DNA of 64,000 bases from Saccharopolyspora spinosa NRRL 18395 (GTDB lineage Bacteria; Actinomycetota; Actinomycetes; Mycobacteriales; Pseudonocardiaceae). Positions within the stretch are counted from its first letter, which is position 1. Every line of letters starts with the position of its first letter. The stretch is taken from NCBI RefSeq assembly GCF_000194155.1, contig NZ_GL877878.1, positions 3,725,060 to 3,789,059 on the forward strand. Reading direction: 5' to 3'. The position numbers and the translations under genes are program-made. The notes below the pieces were generated by a model. It did not search any database. It saw only the letters and a program-made list of their open reading frames with translations, and was not told the origin of the DNA. Of this stretch, positions 37,773-46,689 are shown piece by piece.

Positions 37773-38228
37773 TCAGTGCCTGGCGACCAGGCGGCGACGT
37801 GGTCGGGCCGGGCGGGGCGTCGACTCGACTCCGCACAGGATGATGAAGCCCAGCACGGCCAGCCCCGCGTGCATGAAGTTCTCGGCGGGGTGCAGCAGGA
37901 ACGGCGTTCGCCCTTCGCCCGCAGTGCTTTCCGCAGTGCCGTAGACGAACAGCAACACGCCACCGACCATCTGCAGCGTGGCGAACAACGCCACCCCGCG
38001 CCGCCACGGAGCGGCGAGCAGCGCCAGCACGCCGACGATCAGCAGCAGGACGCTGTGCGCCGTGTTGAGGTGGAAGACCGCCAGCACCGGGACGTCCCCA
38101 GACGCCCGCCAACCGCCATTCGCCAACCCCAGCAAGCCGAGTAGGACCAGCACCAATCCCTCCGCGCCGAGCAGCAGCTGCCAACGCGTCTCCGGGCGCC
38201 GCCAACGCGAGGCCCAACGGGAATCCAT
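37773..38228 (-). CDS. DUF4383 membrane protein
   Basis: A 151-residue protein with four membrane segments: LLLGAEGLVLVLLGLLGLA, FHLNTAHSVLLLIVGVLALLAA, GVALFATLQMVGGVLLFVYG and ENFMHAGLAVLGFIILCGV. The spacing and the histidines in FHLNTAHS and HPAENFMHAGLA match DUF4383. Function is unknown. The start at 38228 follows GGAGGTGG; the frame reaches back to 38453 but that part looks non-coding. The C-terminus is arginine-rich. Confidence 0.82.
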   Translation of the reverse strand: MDSRWASRWRRPETRWQLLLGAEGLVLVLLGLLGLANGGWRASGDVPVLAVFHLNTAHSVLLLIVGVLALLAAPWRRGVALFATLQMVGGVLLFVYGTAESTAGEGRTPFLLHPAENFMHAGLAVLGFIILCGVESTPRPARPRRRLVARH

Positions 38229-38514
38229 CGACCACCTCCGGGCAGGTTCTCCGCTACCGAATGCCCGTTGTGGACCGATCGAAACCTGCCGCCGGGGCCC
38301 GTTGACCCCGCTTGATCGGGGCTGTATTTTCCACGGACCAAACGCCTGCTTCACGGATGTGAAAACGCAGGTTCTCCGCGCGGCCCGGAACTGCGCGGGT
38401 CGGCACAACGGGGTGTTCGATGGGAACAAGTGTCGCGTCTGACGAAGACCCATACCGTCTGACCGCCGAGGGCATCATCGAAAACCCTGGACTGGCATGA
38501 CATCCCGGCGCGGC

Positions 38515-38704
38515 GGCGCTCCGTGAGTCAGCGGCCACAAACTGCACACTGTCGCCGAGTTCCTTCGCGACCTCGGTGCCCTGCGAGCTGGGCAGGTCGC
38601 GGATGGTGACCTTGACACCCCGACTCGACCGGCTTCTGGGTGGCGGCCAGCCCCAGACCGGACGCCCCGCCCTTCACCGCCGCCGGAATACCTTCCAGGC
38701 GCAT
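38515..38704 (-). pseudogene. Short-chain dehydrogenase N-terminal fragment, frameshifted
   Basis: MRLEGIPAAVKGGASGLGLAATQKPVESG is an SDR N-terminus, with the TGxxxGxG motif altered to KGGASGLG. The next frame gives VKVTIRDLPSSQGTEVAKELGDSVQFVAAD. The frames meet at GGGGTGTCAAG, and only about 65 residues remain. The lost protein resembled type II 3-hydroxyacyl-CoA dehydrogenases. Confidence 0.75.
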
Positions 38705-38822
38705 GCACAGATCCTTTCCACACCGGTGCGTTCGGCTCGTTGAACGCACGCCGGTCGACGCAGGTCAAAGTCCGGTTCGCGAACAGAGCCGAAAACCTGG
38801 CCTATATTTGGTGGACAGACCG

Positions 38823-39323
38823 ATGAGAATGCAATACGTGAACCAGCACTGGACTGTCGAACCGGTCGGCGTGGGCGAACCCGTCGTCGTCGGGCTGCTG
38901 CGCGAGTACACGGACGAGATGGCCAGCAGGTACTACGGCCGCCCGGCCACCGAGGCCGAGGTCGACGAGGCGATCGCGGAAGACCCCAACGACGGCCTGC
39001 ACCCGCCGAAGGGCGTGTTCCTGCTGGCCCGCAACGGGGCGGAGCCGTTCGGCTGCGTCGGTATCCGCCCGCTCGAACCCGGTCTCGCCGAGCTCAAGCG
39101 GATGTACGTGCGGCCGCAGGCCCGCGGCCTCGGTGTCGCCGCCCGGCTGCTGGGCGCCGTCGAGCAGCACGCGCAGGACCTCGGGTTCCAGGCGATCCGC
39201 CTGGACACCCGCGATGATCTCGTGGAGGCGCGCAACCTCTACGCCAAGCACGGTTTCCGAGAAATCCCGGCATACAACAACGGCCCTTACGCCGAGCACT
39301 GGTTCGAGAAGAAGCTGCCATGA
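38823..39323 (+). CDS. GNAT-family N-acetyltransferase
   Basis: A 166-residue acetyltransferase with the acetyl-CoA motif LAELKRMYVRPQARGLGVAARLLGAVEQHAQDLGFQAIRLDT and the C-terminal ARNLYAKHGFREIPAYN. The Q/RxxGxG/A motif reads RGLGVA. The ATG at 38823 or that at 38829 may be used. It is the first of three consecutive GNAT genes and overlaps the second by four bases, so the set is probably cotranscribed. Substrate unknown. Confidence 0.87.
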   Translation: MRMQYVNQHWTVEPVGVGEPVVVGLLREYTDEMASRYYGRPATEAEVDEAIAEDPNDGLHPPKGVFLLARNGAEPFGCVGIRPLEPGLAELKRMYVRPQARGLGVAARLLGAVEQHAQDLGFQAIRLDTRDDLVEARNLYAKHGFREIPAYNNGPYAEHWFEKKLP

Positions 39324-39787
39324 ACGGGAAACTCGAGCGGCTGACGCTTGCTGACGCAGGCGAAGTGCTGACGCTGCAACGCGCGGCGTACGTGACCGAA
39401 GCGCAGGCCCACGACGACGTCCAGATGCCGCCGCTGACGCAAACCCTCGACGACGTGCGTGCAGACCTCGCCCGGCCGTCCTGCATCACCTGGGGCTTCC
39501 GCGAGGCGGGGCGGCTGGTCGGCTCGGTCCGCGTGGAGCTCGACGGGGCGACGGCAGCGCTGGGCCGCTTGATGGTCGCTCCCGACCGGCAGGGTCACGG
39601 CCTCGGCACGGGCCTGCTGCTGCACGTCGAGCGGAATCTTCCCCGGCAGGTAGCGGCGATCGAACTGTTCACCGGCGAGCACAGCACCGCGAACCTCCGG
39701 CTCTACCGACGCATGGGCTACGAGGAGACGCACCGAACCCCGGCGGGGACCTACGAGTTGATCCACTTCCGCAAGCACCTGCGGTGA
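39320..39787 (+). CDS. GNAT-family N-acetyltransferase
   Basis: A 155-residue GNAT: GRLVGSVRVELDGATAALGRLMVAPDRQGHGLGTGLLLHVERNLP holds the acetyl-CoA pyrophosphate loop (RQGHGLG), and ANLRLYRRMGYEETHRTP the C-terminal motif B. ATG overlaps the upstream stop (ATGA), implying translational coupling. The acceptor is unknown. Confidence 0.87.
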   Translation: MNGKLERLTLADAGEVLTLQRAAYVTEAQAHDDVQMPPLTQTLDDVRADLARPSCITWGFREAGRLVGSVRVELDGATAALGRLMVAPDRQGHGLGTGLLLHVERNLPRQVAAIELFTGEHSTANLRLYRRMGYEETHRTPAGTYELIHFRKHLR

Positions 39788-39815
39788 GCCGGGCGATTCG
39801 TCGAAAGGCGGCGGC

Positions 39816-40343
39816 ATGGGTGATATCAGACCGCAAGTGATCCCGACCGAACGGCTCGGGCTGGTGCCGCTGCGCATCGACCACGCGGAGGAGATGTCGA
39901 GCGCGCTGGCAGACCCGGCGCTGTACGACTTCATCGGCGGTGCGCCGCTGACGCCGCAGGAACTGCGGTCCCGCTACGAGCTGATGCTCGCCGGCTCACC
40001 GGATCCCGAGGTGTCCTGGTGCAACTGGGTGATTCAGCTCCGCGACGAGCCGCGCCTCGTCGGCACGGTCCAGGCGACGATCACCCCCGCCTACCCGGGA
40101 CCGGTCGCCGAGATCGCCTGGATCGTGGGAACCGACTGGCAACGCCGAGGCATCGCCAAGGAAGCGGCGCGAGGCCTGGTGGACTGGCTCCGCCGAAAGC
40201 CGGTGCGCGCGGTGCTCGCCCACATCCACCCGGACCACCGAGCATCCGCGGCGGTGGCAACGGCGACCGGTCTGGAACCAACGGGCCAATGGCACGACGG
40301 AGAACTGACCTGGCGCCTGACGCTCAACCACGACGCGAGCTGA
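39816..40343 (+). CDS. GNAT-family N-acetyltransferase (RimJ/RimL-like)
   Basis: A 175-residue GNAT of the ribosomal-protein acetyltransferase type: TERLGLVPLRIDHAEEMSSALADPALYDFIGG, then VAEIAWIVGTDWQRRGIAKEAARGLVDWLRRKPVRAVLAHIHPDHRASAAVATATGLEPTG. QRRGIAKEA is the cofactor loop. The ATG at 39816 follows AAAGGCGGCGGC. It lies 28 bases after the second GNAT stop. Acceptor unknown. Confidence 0.87.
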   Translation: MGDIRPQVIPTERLGLVPLRIDHAEEMSSALADPALYDFIGGAPLTPQELRSRYELMLAGSPDPEVSWCNWVIQLRDEPRLVGTVQATITPAYPGPVAEIAWIVGTDWQRRGIAKEAARGLVDWLRRKPVRAVLAHIHPDHRASAAVATATGLEPTGQWHDGELTWRLTLNHDAS

Positions 40344-40443
40344 ACCTCCCTCCAGTTAAGGGGAATCTTCCCAATAGCACAGGTTCGTCAATTCCCGTTC
40401 CCGACGACAGCCGCATGCCATACTGCCTGCTCCAGGTCCGGCG

Positions 40444-41160
40444 GTGGCGTTGGAACAGTCGGCGGAAGGGCGGTTCGTGGTGCTCAACGACCAGCCTGTC
40501 GAGGCAACCGGGGAGGACCTGCTCGACGCGACGGGCACGGCACGCGCATTGGTCGATCTCATAACCGATTCTCACTCCTCCACCCCGTTCACGGTCGCCA
40601 TCGACGCCGGTCGGGGCATGGGCAAAGACATGGGCAAAGACAGCCTGATGCTGCTGATGCAGACCCAATTGGAGGGCCGAGACACCCCAACTCCGTGATT
40701 CAACGCCTAGCCCCCTGGTGCGGACGCGCAGAAAGTTCTGATCAAGTCGGTGGTGCTGAACTTCGACCGCAACATCGTGCGGCGTGCCTACACCCGGCTG
40801 GCGAAGCGGCGCCGGGTCGTCGGAGTCGTTCGGCTACTTTCCAAAGTAGTGCTCAAGTTCTTCGGCGTGCATCGATTGGTCGACGACCTCGGGCGTCAGT
40901 TGTCGGTCGATGCCAAGTCGCGCAACGAGATACGTGACGTCGTGCACGGCATCGCGAAGGACTGGAAGGCGAACAGCGCAACGGACGGCTACCAGCTGGT
41001 GGTGTTCATCGACGACCTCGACCGCTGCTTCGGCGACGTGGTCCTGGCGGTGCGCGAAGCCATCAAGCTCTGCCTCGACGTGCCAGGACTGGTGTTCGTC
41101 TCAATACGGAATCGGCAGCGCGCTCAGACTCCCGGCGACTCACTGCACCGGATTCCGCGA
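40444..41160 (+). pseudogene. KAP-family P-loop NTPase remnant
   Basis: The first frame reads FVVLNDQPVEATGEDLLDATGTARALVDLITDSHSSTPFTVAIDAGRGMGKDMGKDSLMLLMQTQL. Its Walker A loop carries a 12-base duplication (ATGGGCAAAGAC twice, 40618-40641). A second frame gives VVLNFDRNIVRRAYTRLAKRRR and GYQLVVFIDDLDRCFGDVVLAVREAIKLCLDVPGLVFV with Walker B. The middle is shortened and the C-terminus is lost in a frameshift near 41100. KAP NTPases are membrane-linked P-loop proteins often associated with plasmid exclusion or phage defence. Confidence 0.75.
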
Positions 41161-41235
41161 TGCGGAAGCACGATGATCGGCTCGGACCGGTTACGGTGGG
41201 ACCAGTAGTCCCGGCGAGCAGGTGGGCGGCACGAC

Positions 41236-41724
41236 ATGACCGATGCGCAGCGGAAACTGGTGCTGATCCGGCACGCGAAGTCGTCCTGGCCGGACGACGC
41301 CGACGACTTCGACCGGCCGCTGGCCGACCGGGGCCGCCGCGACGCACCCGAGGTCGGCCGGTGGCTGCGCAAGCACGCTGCGGCGATCGAGGTCGTGCTG
41401 TGCTCCCCTGCGGTGCGCGCCAGGCGGACCTGGGAGCTGGCCGCCCCGGAGATCCCGGCCGAACCGACGCTCAAGTACGACGACCGGATCTACGCGGCCT
41501 CGGCCCGCGAACTCCTGGCGGTCATCCACGAGATCCCGCCCGCGGTCATGATGGCGGTCGTGGTCGGCCACAACCCTGGCTTGGAAGACCTGGCCGAACT
41601 ACTCACGGGCGAACCGGCGGAGCTGAAAACAGCGGCGATCGCGCTCCTCTCCAGCCCCGCGGAGTGGTCCAAGGTAGCGGATTCCTGGGCAACCGACGCG
41701 ACCTACGCCAAACCCCGCGGCTAG
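41236..41724 (+). CDS. SixA-type histidine phosphatase
   Basis: A 162-residue phosphohistidine phosphatase of the histidine phosphatase superfamily. The catalytic N-terminal motif reads LVLIRHAKSSWPDDADDFDRPLADRGRRDAPEVGRWL, and the second histidine lies in VVVGHNPGLEDLAELL. SixA in E. coli removes phosphate from histidine phosphotransfer domains; the partner here is unknown. The ATG at 41236 follows GGTGGGCGG. It has no clear operon partner. Confidence 0.87.
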   Translation: MTDAQRKLVLIRHAKSSWPDDADDFDRPLADRGRRDAPEVGRWLRKHAAAIEVVLCSPAVRARRTWELAAPEIPAEPTLKYDDRIYAASARELLAVIHEIPPAVMMAVVVGHNPGLEDLAELLTGEPAELKTAAIALLSSPAEWSKVADSWATDATYAKPRG

Positions 41725-41804
41725 CGGCTGTTTGGGAACTCGTTCTGCCTGGAGGTTCCGGTGGCAGCCCCAGCCGGAGTGTTGCGGTTCCGCCTCGCCA
41801 ACCC

Positions 41805-41860
41805 GTGTGGAGCGAACGGACTGTTCACCTCGATAGGTGGCACGAACAGTCCGTTCACCC
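41805..41860. repeat. REP-like palindrome, copy 6
   Basis: GTGTGGAGCGAACGGACTGT at the left and ACGAACAGTCCGTTCACCCC at the right, around CACCTCGATAGGTGG. It pairs with copy 7, 30 bases further on. Confidence 0.8.
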
Positions 41861-41890
41861 CATTCACCCGACACAAGCCCAGGGCCTCTG

Positions 41891-41949
41891 GTGTGGAGCG
41901 AACGGACTGTTCGCCTCAGTAGTTGGCACGAACGGTCCGCTCGCTTCAA
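41891..41949. repeat. REP-like palindrome, copy 7
   Basis: GTGTGGAGCGAACGGACTGT at the left and ACGAACGGTCCGCTCGCTTC at the right. The left arm is identical to copy 6. The pair fills the 41725-42030 gap together with C-rich filler. Confidence 0.8.
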
Positions 41950-42030
41950 CCCGCACATCCAAAGCAGCCCCCAGCCCCGATCAGGCGACCGGTTGAGGGC
42001 AGCAGGTGTGCTGTCCGGCTGCGGTCGTGG

Positions 42031-43551
42031 TCAGGTGACGGGCAGGGTGTGGGTCGTCGAGGCCGTGGCGGTGGCGTAGTCGCCGAGTCGCGGCATGGCT
42101 GGACGCCGGGCTACCAGCAGCGCGAGCACTACGCCTGCCGCGGCAAAAGCCGCGAGCGCGATCGACGCTCGCGACAGTCCGGCTGCGAGTGAATCCGCGA
42201 TTGCCGCGCCTGCGTTTTCGCTTCTCACGGCGGCCTTGGCGTAGATCCCGGCAACGACAGCCGTCATGACCGCGCCACCCACGTAACGCGCCATGTTCGA
42301 GATTCCCGAAGCAGCTCCCACCTGCTCGGGTGACACGGCCGCCGTGGCGACCGACGAGGCCGGGGAGTTGGAGAGGGCCAGCCCGATCGCAACACCGAGC
42401 AGCGGCAGCACGAACGCGTCATAACCCCACGACGGCCGAACTCCGGCGAGCACCACGAACGAGGCCGTGAGGATCGCGAAGCCCGCAACGATGACCGGAC
42501 GCGTGCCGAAGTAGTGGGCCAGCGGGGCGACGAGCGGCGCGATGAGCACCACCGCCGCGGCGACCGGCAGCATCGAAAGCCCTGCTTGCAGGCTCGTCAT
42601 GCCGAGGGTTTCCGGTGCTTGGAAGTACAGGCTCACGAGGAAGCTGAGCGCGGCGATCGCCCCGGCCCCGATCAGGATGGCGCCGGTCGCGCCCACGAGG
42701 AGCACGTTGCGCAGCAGCCGCAGGTCGACCAGCGGGGCGCTCACCCGCCGCTCGACCACCGCGAACCCGACACCTGCCAGCGCCGACGAGATCAGGCACA
42801 CGAGCGTCGGTGCCGACAGCCACCCCCACGAGGAGCCCTCGGTCATGGCGAACACGAACGGCACGAGTGCGGCGGCGACCAGCACGGTGCCCAGTAGATC
42901 GATCGTCCGGGGGCGGTTCGGGTCGCGTGATTCCGGAACCGTAACAAGGGTGACCAGAATGCACACGACGGCGATGGCCGCATCGATCCAGAACAGGCCT
43001 TGCCAGCCGGCGACCTCGTTGAGCACGCCGCCGACCACCGGGCCGGCGGCGGCCCCGGCGGCGGCCGCCGCGCCCCACAGGGCGACGGCCTTCACCTGTG
43101 CGTTGCCGGAAGACGTCACCGAGAGCAGGCTCAGACCGCTGGCGAGGATGGTCGATCCGGCTGCGCCCTGGATCAACCGCCCGAGGATCACCTGCAACCC
43201 GGTCCCGGCGAAGCCGATCAACACGCAGGAGATCACGAACAGGACCAGACCAACCTGGAACATGCGTCGACGGCCGAAAACGTCACCCATCGCGCCGGAA
43301 GTGACGATCACGGCAGCCCCGACGAGCAGGTACCCGGTCACCGCCCACTGGAGCGTCGCGACGGGTGTCCCGAGGTCCGCGCTGATCGACGGGAGCAGGA
43401 TACTCACGGCAGATGTATTCGCATTGACGATGAAAGTGGACAGGCACGTCGTCGACATGACACCCCAGCCGGGGCGAACACCGGGCTCGGTACCCATCGC
43501 GGCCCTCGCCTGCCCGTGCGGCGTGGTGGAGTCGGGTTCGCTCATGGCCAT
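42031..43551 (-). CDS. MFS drug efflux transporter, DHA2 family (14 segments)
   Basis: A 506-residue transporter. The DHA2 motif A (GAMGDVFGRRRMFQVGLVLFVISC) and motif C-like stretch (GAAAAAGAAAGPVVGGVLNEVAGWQGLFWIDAA) are present. About fourteen hydrophobic segments can be counted, e.g. AALSFLVSLYF and GLSMLPVAAAVVLIAPLVAPLA. It probably exports antibiotics or other lipophilic compounds in exchange for protons. The ATG at 43551 has no clear ribosome site; another ATG lies two codons on. No regulator gene is adjacent. Confidence 0.88.
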   Translation of the reverse strand: MAMSEPDSTTPHGQARAAMGTEPGVRPGWGVMSTTCLSTFIVNANTSAVSILLPSISADLGTPVATLQWAVTGYLLVGAAVIVTSGAMGDVFGRRRMFQVGLVLFVISCVLIGFAGTGLQVILGRLIQGAAGSTILASGLSLLSVTSSGNAQVKAVALWGAAAAAGAAAGPVVGGVLNEVAGWQGLFWIDAAIAVVCILVTLVTVPESRDPNRPRTIDLLGTVLVAAALVPFVFAMTEGSSWGWLSAPTLVCLISSALAGVGFAVVERRVSAPLVDLRLLRNVLLVGATGAILIGAGAIAALSFLVSLYFQAPETLGMTSLQAGLSMLPVAAAVVLIAPLVAPLAHYFGTRPVIVAGFAILTASFVVLAGVRPSWGYDAFVLPLLGVAIGLALSNSPASSVATAAVSPEQVGAASGISNMARYVGGAVMTAVVAGIYAKAAVRSENAGAAIADSLAAGLSRASIALAAFAAAGVVLALLVARRPAMPRLGDYATATASTTHTLPVT

Positions 43552-44046
43552 ATCGTCGGCCAGCGCTGGTGCCGTCCACAGATCCGAACGACCCAGTTAG
43601 AAACCTTCGCTCCGCGTGGAAGGGCGGAGAGTTTTTCCCGAAGATCAGCGGAAAACCATCGCACTGCCCTTGCGCCGAAGGCGGCAGACGCCAAGGGCAA
43701 CGGCGAATCGAACACGCCACGCCAGCAGAACACGACCGAGACCGAGACTGTCCACTGTCCACACGAACCCGAGCGACCTGAGACGCTACGCCCAGAACAG
43801 CCGTGACAGCAACGAAATCCCGTACAACGCCGAAACTTGCCCAGAACCCGCGGCCAATTCCTGATGGGTGAAGGGACGCCTTTGACCGGCTTGGCTTGGA
43901 TCCGCGGGTGATGGGTTGAGTTTGTGCTGGTGGGGCCGTGTTGCAGTGGGGCAGATGGCCGCTGGCCCGGGATGATTGTTCTTGCGAGAGAGGCAACTGT
44001 CCGCGAGGCGGGACGGCATCTGCTGGATGCACCAGTGCCACCGGTG
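43552..44046. other. Intergenic stretch without an identifiable gene
   Basis: Apart from the MFS upstream region, it contains GGTGAAGGGACGCCTTTGACCG (about 43866-43887), which recalls the stretch near 46640-46680 in reverse orientation, so it may be another dispersed repeat. No open frame here looks like a protein. Confidence 0.4.
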
Positions 44047-44206
44047 CGGTGGTCCCGGTCTGGCGCTATCACGCGGTGTTCACCGAATCTTCTTTCGACC
44101 CGATCATCGCCGAAGCGCAGCACCGAGGCCGGGGCCATCGAGCAGGCCTTCGCCGATCTCAACGGTTCGACTCCGGCCCACCTGCCTCGGTGGCCGGCCC
44201 GGAAGT
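44047..44206 (+). mobile_element. IS1380-family transposase C-terminal scrap
   Basis: WRYHAVFTESSFDPIIAEAQHRG is followed in the next frame by AIEQAFADLNGSTPAHLPRWPARK, matching the C-terminal region of IS1380 transposases (YHAVFT, HRG, IEQ-ADL-AHLP). A one-base frameshift lies near 44128. Nothing of the catalytic core remains. At 44206 it is fused to unrelated DNA. Confidence 0.6.
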
Positions 44207-44221
44207 GACGGCCTGTTGTCG

Positions 44222-44400
44222 CGCGGCGAACCTGGACATCCGCTCGGCAAAGCCGTCCAGTGCGCCGAATCGGATCGCCACGGCGTCGGCACCGGCCTCG
44301 GCGAAGGCGCGGACCCGCTCGATGATCTCGCCGAGCTCCAATGGAACCGGGAAGATCAAGAAGGGCGACTTGTTGGAGCGGGCTCAGACCTTCGTGGAGG
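44222..44400 (-). pseudogene. Unidentified decayed 3' gene fragment
   Basis: The reverse strand reads LELGEIIERVRAFAEAGADAVAIRFGALDGFAERMSRFAARQ, preceded in another frame by VLHEGLSPLQQVALLD. The ERVRAFAEAGAD stretch resembles the C-terminal helix of luciferase-like monooxygenases but is too short to be sure. It has no start or stop context. Confidence 0.25.
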
Positions 44401-44444
44401 ACGCCTGAAGACTCCCGGATCTACCCGCCCAGTTCCCGCGCCTA

Positions 44445-45590
44445 CTAGGCGCGCAGCCCCTCGACCAGGGACGGAGTCCAGCTGCTGACCCACATGAACG
44501 TCTTGATCGCCGCGCCGCTCGGGGCGAGCCGCGCGGCGGTGTCGCGCAGCGCGACCGCGACGGGGTTGGCCAGGAACGGGCCGAATCGCCCGGCCAAGTA
44601 CGAGGCCCGTGCGATCTGCTGGGTGCGCGGACGGCGCTCGGCGTCGTAGTGCGCCAGGGCGTCGGTCAGGTCTTCGTACCGGGCGCAGGAAGCGGCCAGC
44701 ACCACGGCGTCTTCCAGCGCCTGGCAGCCGCCCTGACCGAGATGCGGTGTCATGGCGTGCGCGGCATCGCCGAGCAGCGCCACGTTTCCATCCACATACG
44801 ATTCCAGCGGGCCTCCCAGATAACGGATATCGTTGCGCAGCAGCGATTCCGGCGGTGTCGCGTCGATCAGCTGCGGGATGGGCGAATGCCAGGACCCGAG
44901 GCGCTCCTGGAGGAACGCGTGCTCGTCGGGGTTGCGGGCGTCTTCGGGTGCAGACATCGCGGTGTACCAGTAAAGCTGGCCGTCAACCAACGGCACGACG
45001 CCGAACTCCGCGCCCCTCCCCCAGCTCACGGCGATGTCGGTGTGCTCCCGGCGCTCGCAGATACCGCGCCACGCGGCGAAACCGGTGTAGCGGGGGATCG
45101 GCGCACCCGGCCAGTACTGCGCCCGGACCTGGCTGTTGATCCCGTCGGCACCGATGACGAGATCGGCGGGCGGCAGGTCCAAGCCCGGCACCGAACCGTC
45201 CCGGCCGACAGCGGTAACGCGGACCCCGGTGTGCAGGGAATCTGCCGGTAGCGCCGCCAGCAGCAGTTGGTGCAGCTGGGCGCGGCGCACGCCCAGCATC
45301 GGTCGTCCGAGCTTCCGCTCGATCAGCGCACCGTCCAACCGGCCGAGCCACCGACCGCTGCTGGTGCGCACCCCGGCGGACTCCTGCGGCTTGCCCAGCT
45401 CGCGGACCCGCGCACCGAACCCGAGCGCCTCCAATGCGCGCAATGCGTTGGGCCACAACGTGATGCCCGCCCCGATCGCGCTGATCTCGGCGGCCTGCTC
45501 GACCACCGCCACCCGCCAGCCGGTCCGGTGCAGGCCGACAGCCGCGGCCAGCCCGCCGATCCCCGCACCGATCACAGTCGCGCTTCGCAC
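44445..45590 (-). CDS. FAD-dependent monooxygenase (PHBH/UbiH fold)
   Basis: A 381-residue flavoprotein. The N-terminal dinucleotide-binding motif is ATVIGAGIGGLAAAVGLHRTGWRVAVVEQ. The DG motif is ADLVIGADGINSQVRAQYWPG and the GD motif is NVALLGDAAHAMTPHLGQGGCQALEDAVVLA. It would hydroxylate an aromatic or similar substrate using NAD(P)H and oxygen in the cytoplasm. It begins with GTG at 45590 (MRSATVIGAG). It is a single gene between mobile-element scraps and the M20 remnant. Confidence 0.88.
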   Translation of the reverse strand: MRSATVIGAGIGGLAAAVGLHRTGWRVAVVEQAAEISAIGAGITLWPNALRALEALGFGARVRELGKPQESAGVRTSSGRWLGRLDGALIERKLGRPMLGVRRAQLHQLLLAALPADSLHTGVRVTAVGRDGSVPGLDLPPADLVIGADGINSQVRAQYWPGAPIPRYTGFAAWRGICERREHTDIAVSWGRGAEFGVVPLVDGQLYWYTAMSAPEDARNPDEHAFLQERLGSWHSPIPQLIDATPPESLLRNDIRYLGGPLESYVDGNVALLGDAAHAMTPHLGQGGCQALEDAVVLAASCARYEDLTDALAHYDAERRPRTQQIARASYLAGRFGPFLANPVAVALRDTAARLAPSGAAIKTFMWVSSWTPSLVEGLRA

Positions 45591-45756
45591 CGCTCCACGC
45601 TACGCCACGCCGCGCCGGACGGTTGCCGATCCGGCAATGCTGCGTTGTCTTTTTCTGCTGGTCGCGCAGCGTACGGTGTGGTTGAGTTTGCGAATCCAAG
45701 TCGCGCATCTGGTCTGGAAAACCATTGGCACGCAACAATTGCGGGAACGCATCGCG

Positions 45757-46150
45757 GTGACCCGGGAAGCGGCGGTCGAACGAGCAACGCAGTACTTGGA
45801 CTCCGGCGCATTCCGCGCGGACCTCGCGCGCGGGTCGCGTTCCGCACCGAGAGCGAGGATCCGCAGCGGGCGGAGTGCTGCGGCACTACCTCGTCGACGA
45901 GATCATCCCAGCCGTCGAGCGGCTCGGCTGCAGCGCGCGCATCGTCGACAACCCGGTATCCGGTGGCGGGCCGTTCCTGGTCGCCCACGAGCAGCGTCGC
46001 CGCCACCCGGCTAGACCTGGAAGACGGCTGGGGCCGCTGGGCGCTGGAGTCGCTGCGGCGCGCCACCGACGCCAAACCGGCGCCGCTGCCGAACCTGAGC
46101 GGCACCCTGTCCGACGACGCCTTCGCCGAAGTGCTCGGGCGGCCCAAGAT
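45757..46150 (+). pseudogene. M20-family metallopeptidase, N- and C-terminal scraps joined
   Basis: EAAVERATQYLDSGAFRADLA and VAFRTESEDPQRA, then VLRHYLVDEIIPAVERLGCSARIVDNPVSGGGPFLVAHE, give the N-terminus of an M20 dipeptidase in several frames. At about 45995 the sequence jumps to its C-terminal part: LEDGWGRWALESLRRATDAKPAPLPNLSGTLSDDAFAEVLGRPKIWT. The metal-binding middle is deleted. It then runs straight into UvrA-like sequence. Confidence 0.75.
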
Positions 46151-46535
46151 CTGGACGTCGGGCTGAGCTACCTGCGCATCGGCGAGCCTCTGACTACCTG
46201 TCCGGCGGCGAACGGCAGCGCCTGAAGCTCGCGATCCACATGGCGGAGAAGGCGGCGATCCTATGTCCTCGACGAACCGACGACGGGGTCTGCACCTCGC
46301 GGACGTGGACCAGCTGCTCGCGCTCCTGGACCGCCTGGTGGACGACGGCAACACGGTGGTCGTGATCGAACACCACCAAGCGGTGATGGCCCACGCGGAC
46401 CAGCTGATCGACCTGGGTCCTGGAGCAGGGCACGACGGCGGCCGGATCGTCTTCTTCAGCACCCCGGCGGACCTGATCTCAACCAGCGACACCTTAAGGG
46501 CCCAACACCTCCGCAAGTACGTCGCCACCACCTGA
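46151..46535 (+). pseudogene. UvrA-like ABC ATPase C-terminal fragment
   Basis: DVGLSYLRIGEPL, YLSGGERQRLKLAIHMAEKA, YVLDEPTT and HLADVDQLLALLDRLVDDGNTVVVIEHHQAVMAHADQLIDLGPGAGHDGGRIVFFSTPADLI occur in order, in three frames. They are the ABC signature, Walker B and H-loop region of UvrA or its drug-resistance paralogues. The last frame is open to a stop at 46533-46535. Frameshifts lie near 46196 and 46260. The first 80 percent of the protein is missing. Confidence 0.8.
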
Positions 46536-46551
46536 CGGATTCATGGGTGAT

Positions 46552-46588
46552 GGGCACCCGCGACCCAGCGACCTGGTCACGGGTGCCC
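46552..46588. terminator. Hairpin between UvrA remnant and convergent MFS gene
   Basis: GGGCACCCG (46552-46560) and CGGGTGCCC (46580-46588) pair exactly over a 19-base loop. There is no T-run. A bidirectional terminator is plausible, but similar strings (GGGTGATGGG, GTGAAGG) at 43.9 kb and 46.6 kb suggest it could belong to a repeat family. Confidence 0.4.
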
Positions 46589-46689
46589 TGCGCTGTTCAC
46601 CGAATCTGGTTGCGCACCAAGGCTCGAAGTAGGCGAAGGGCACCTCCGGGCAAGTGAGTTGCTCGAAGGCGTCCTTCACCCGTCGCTGA

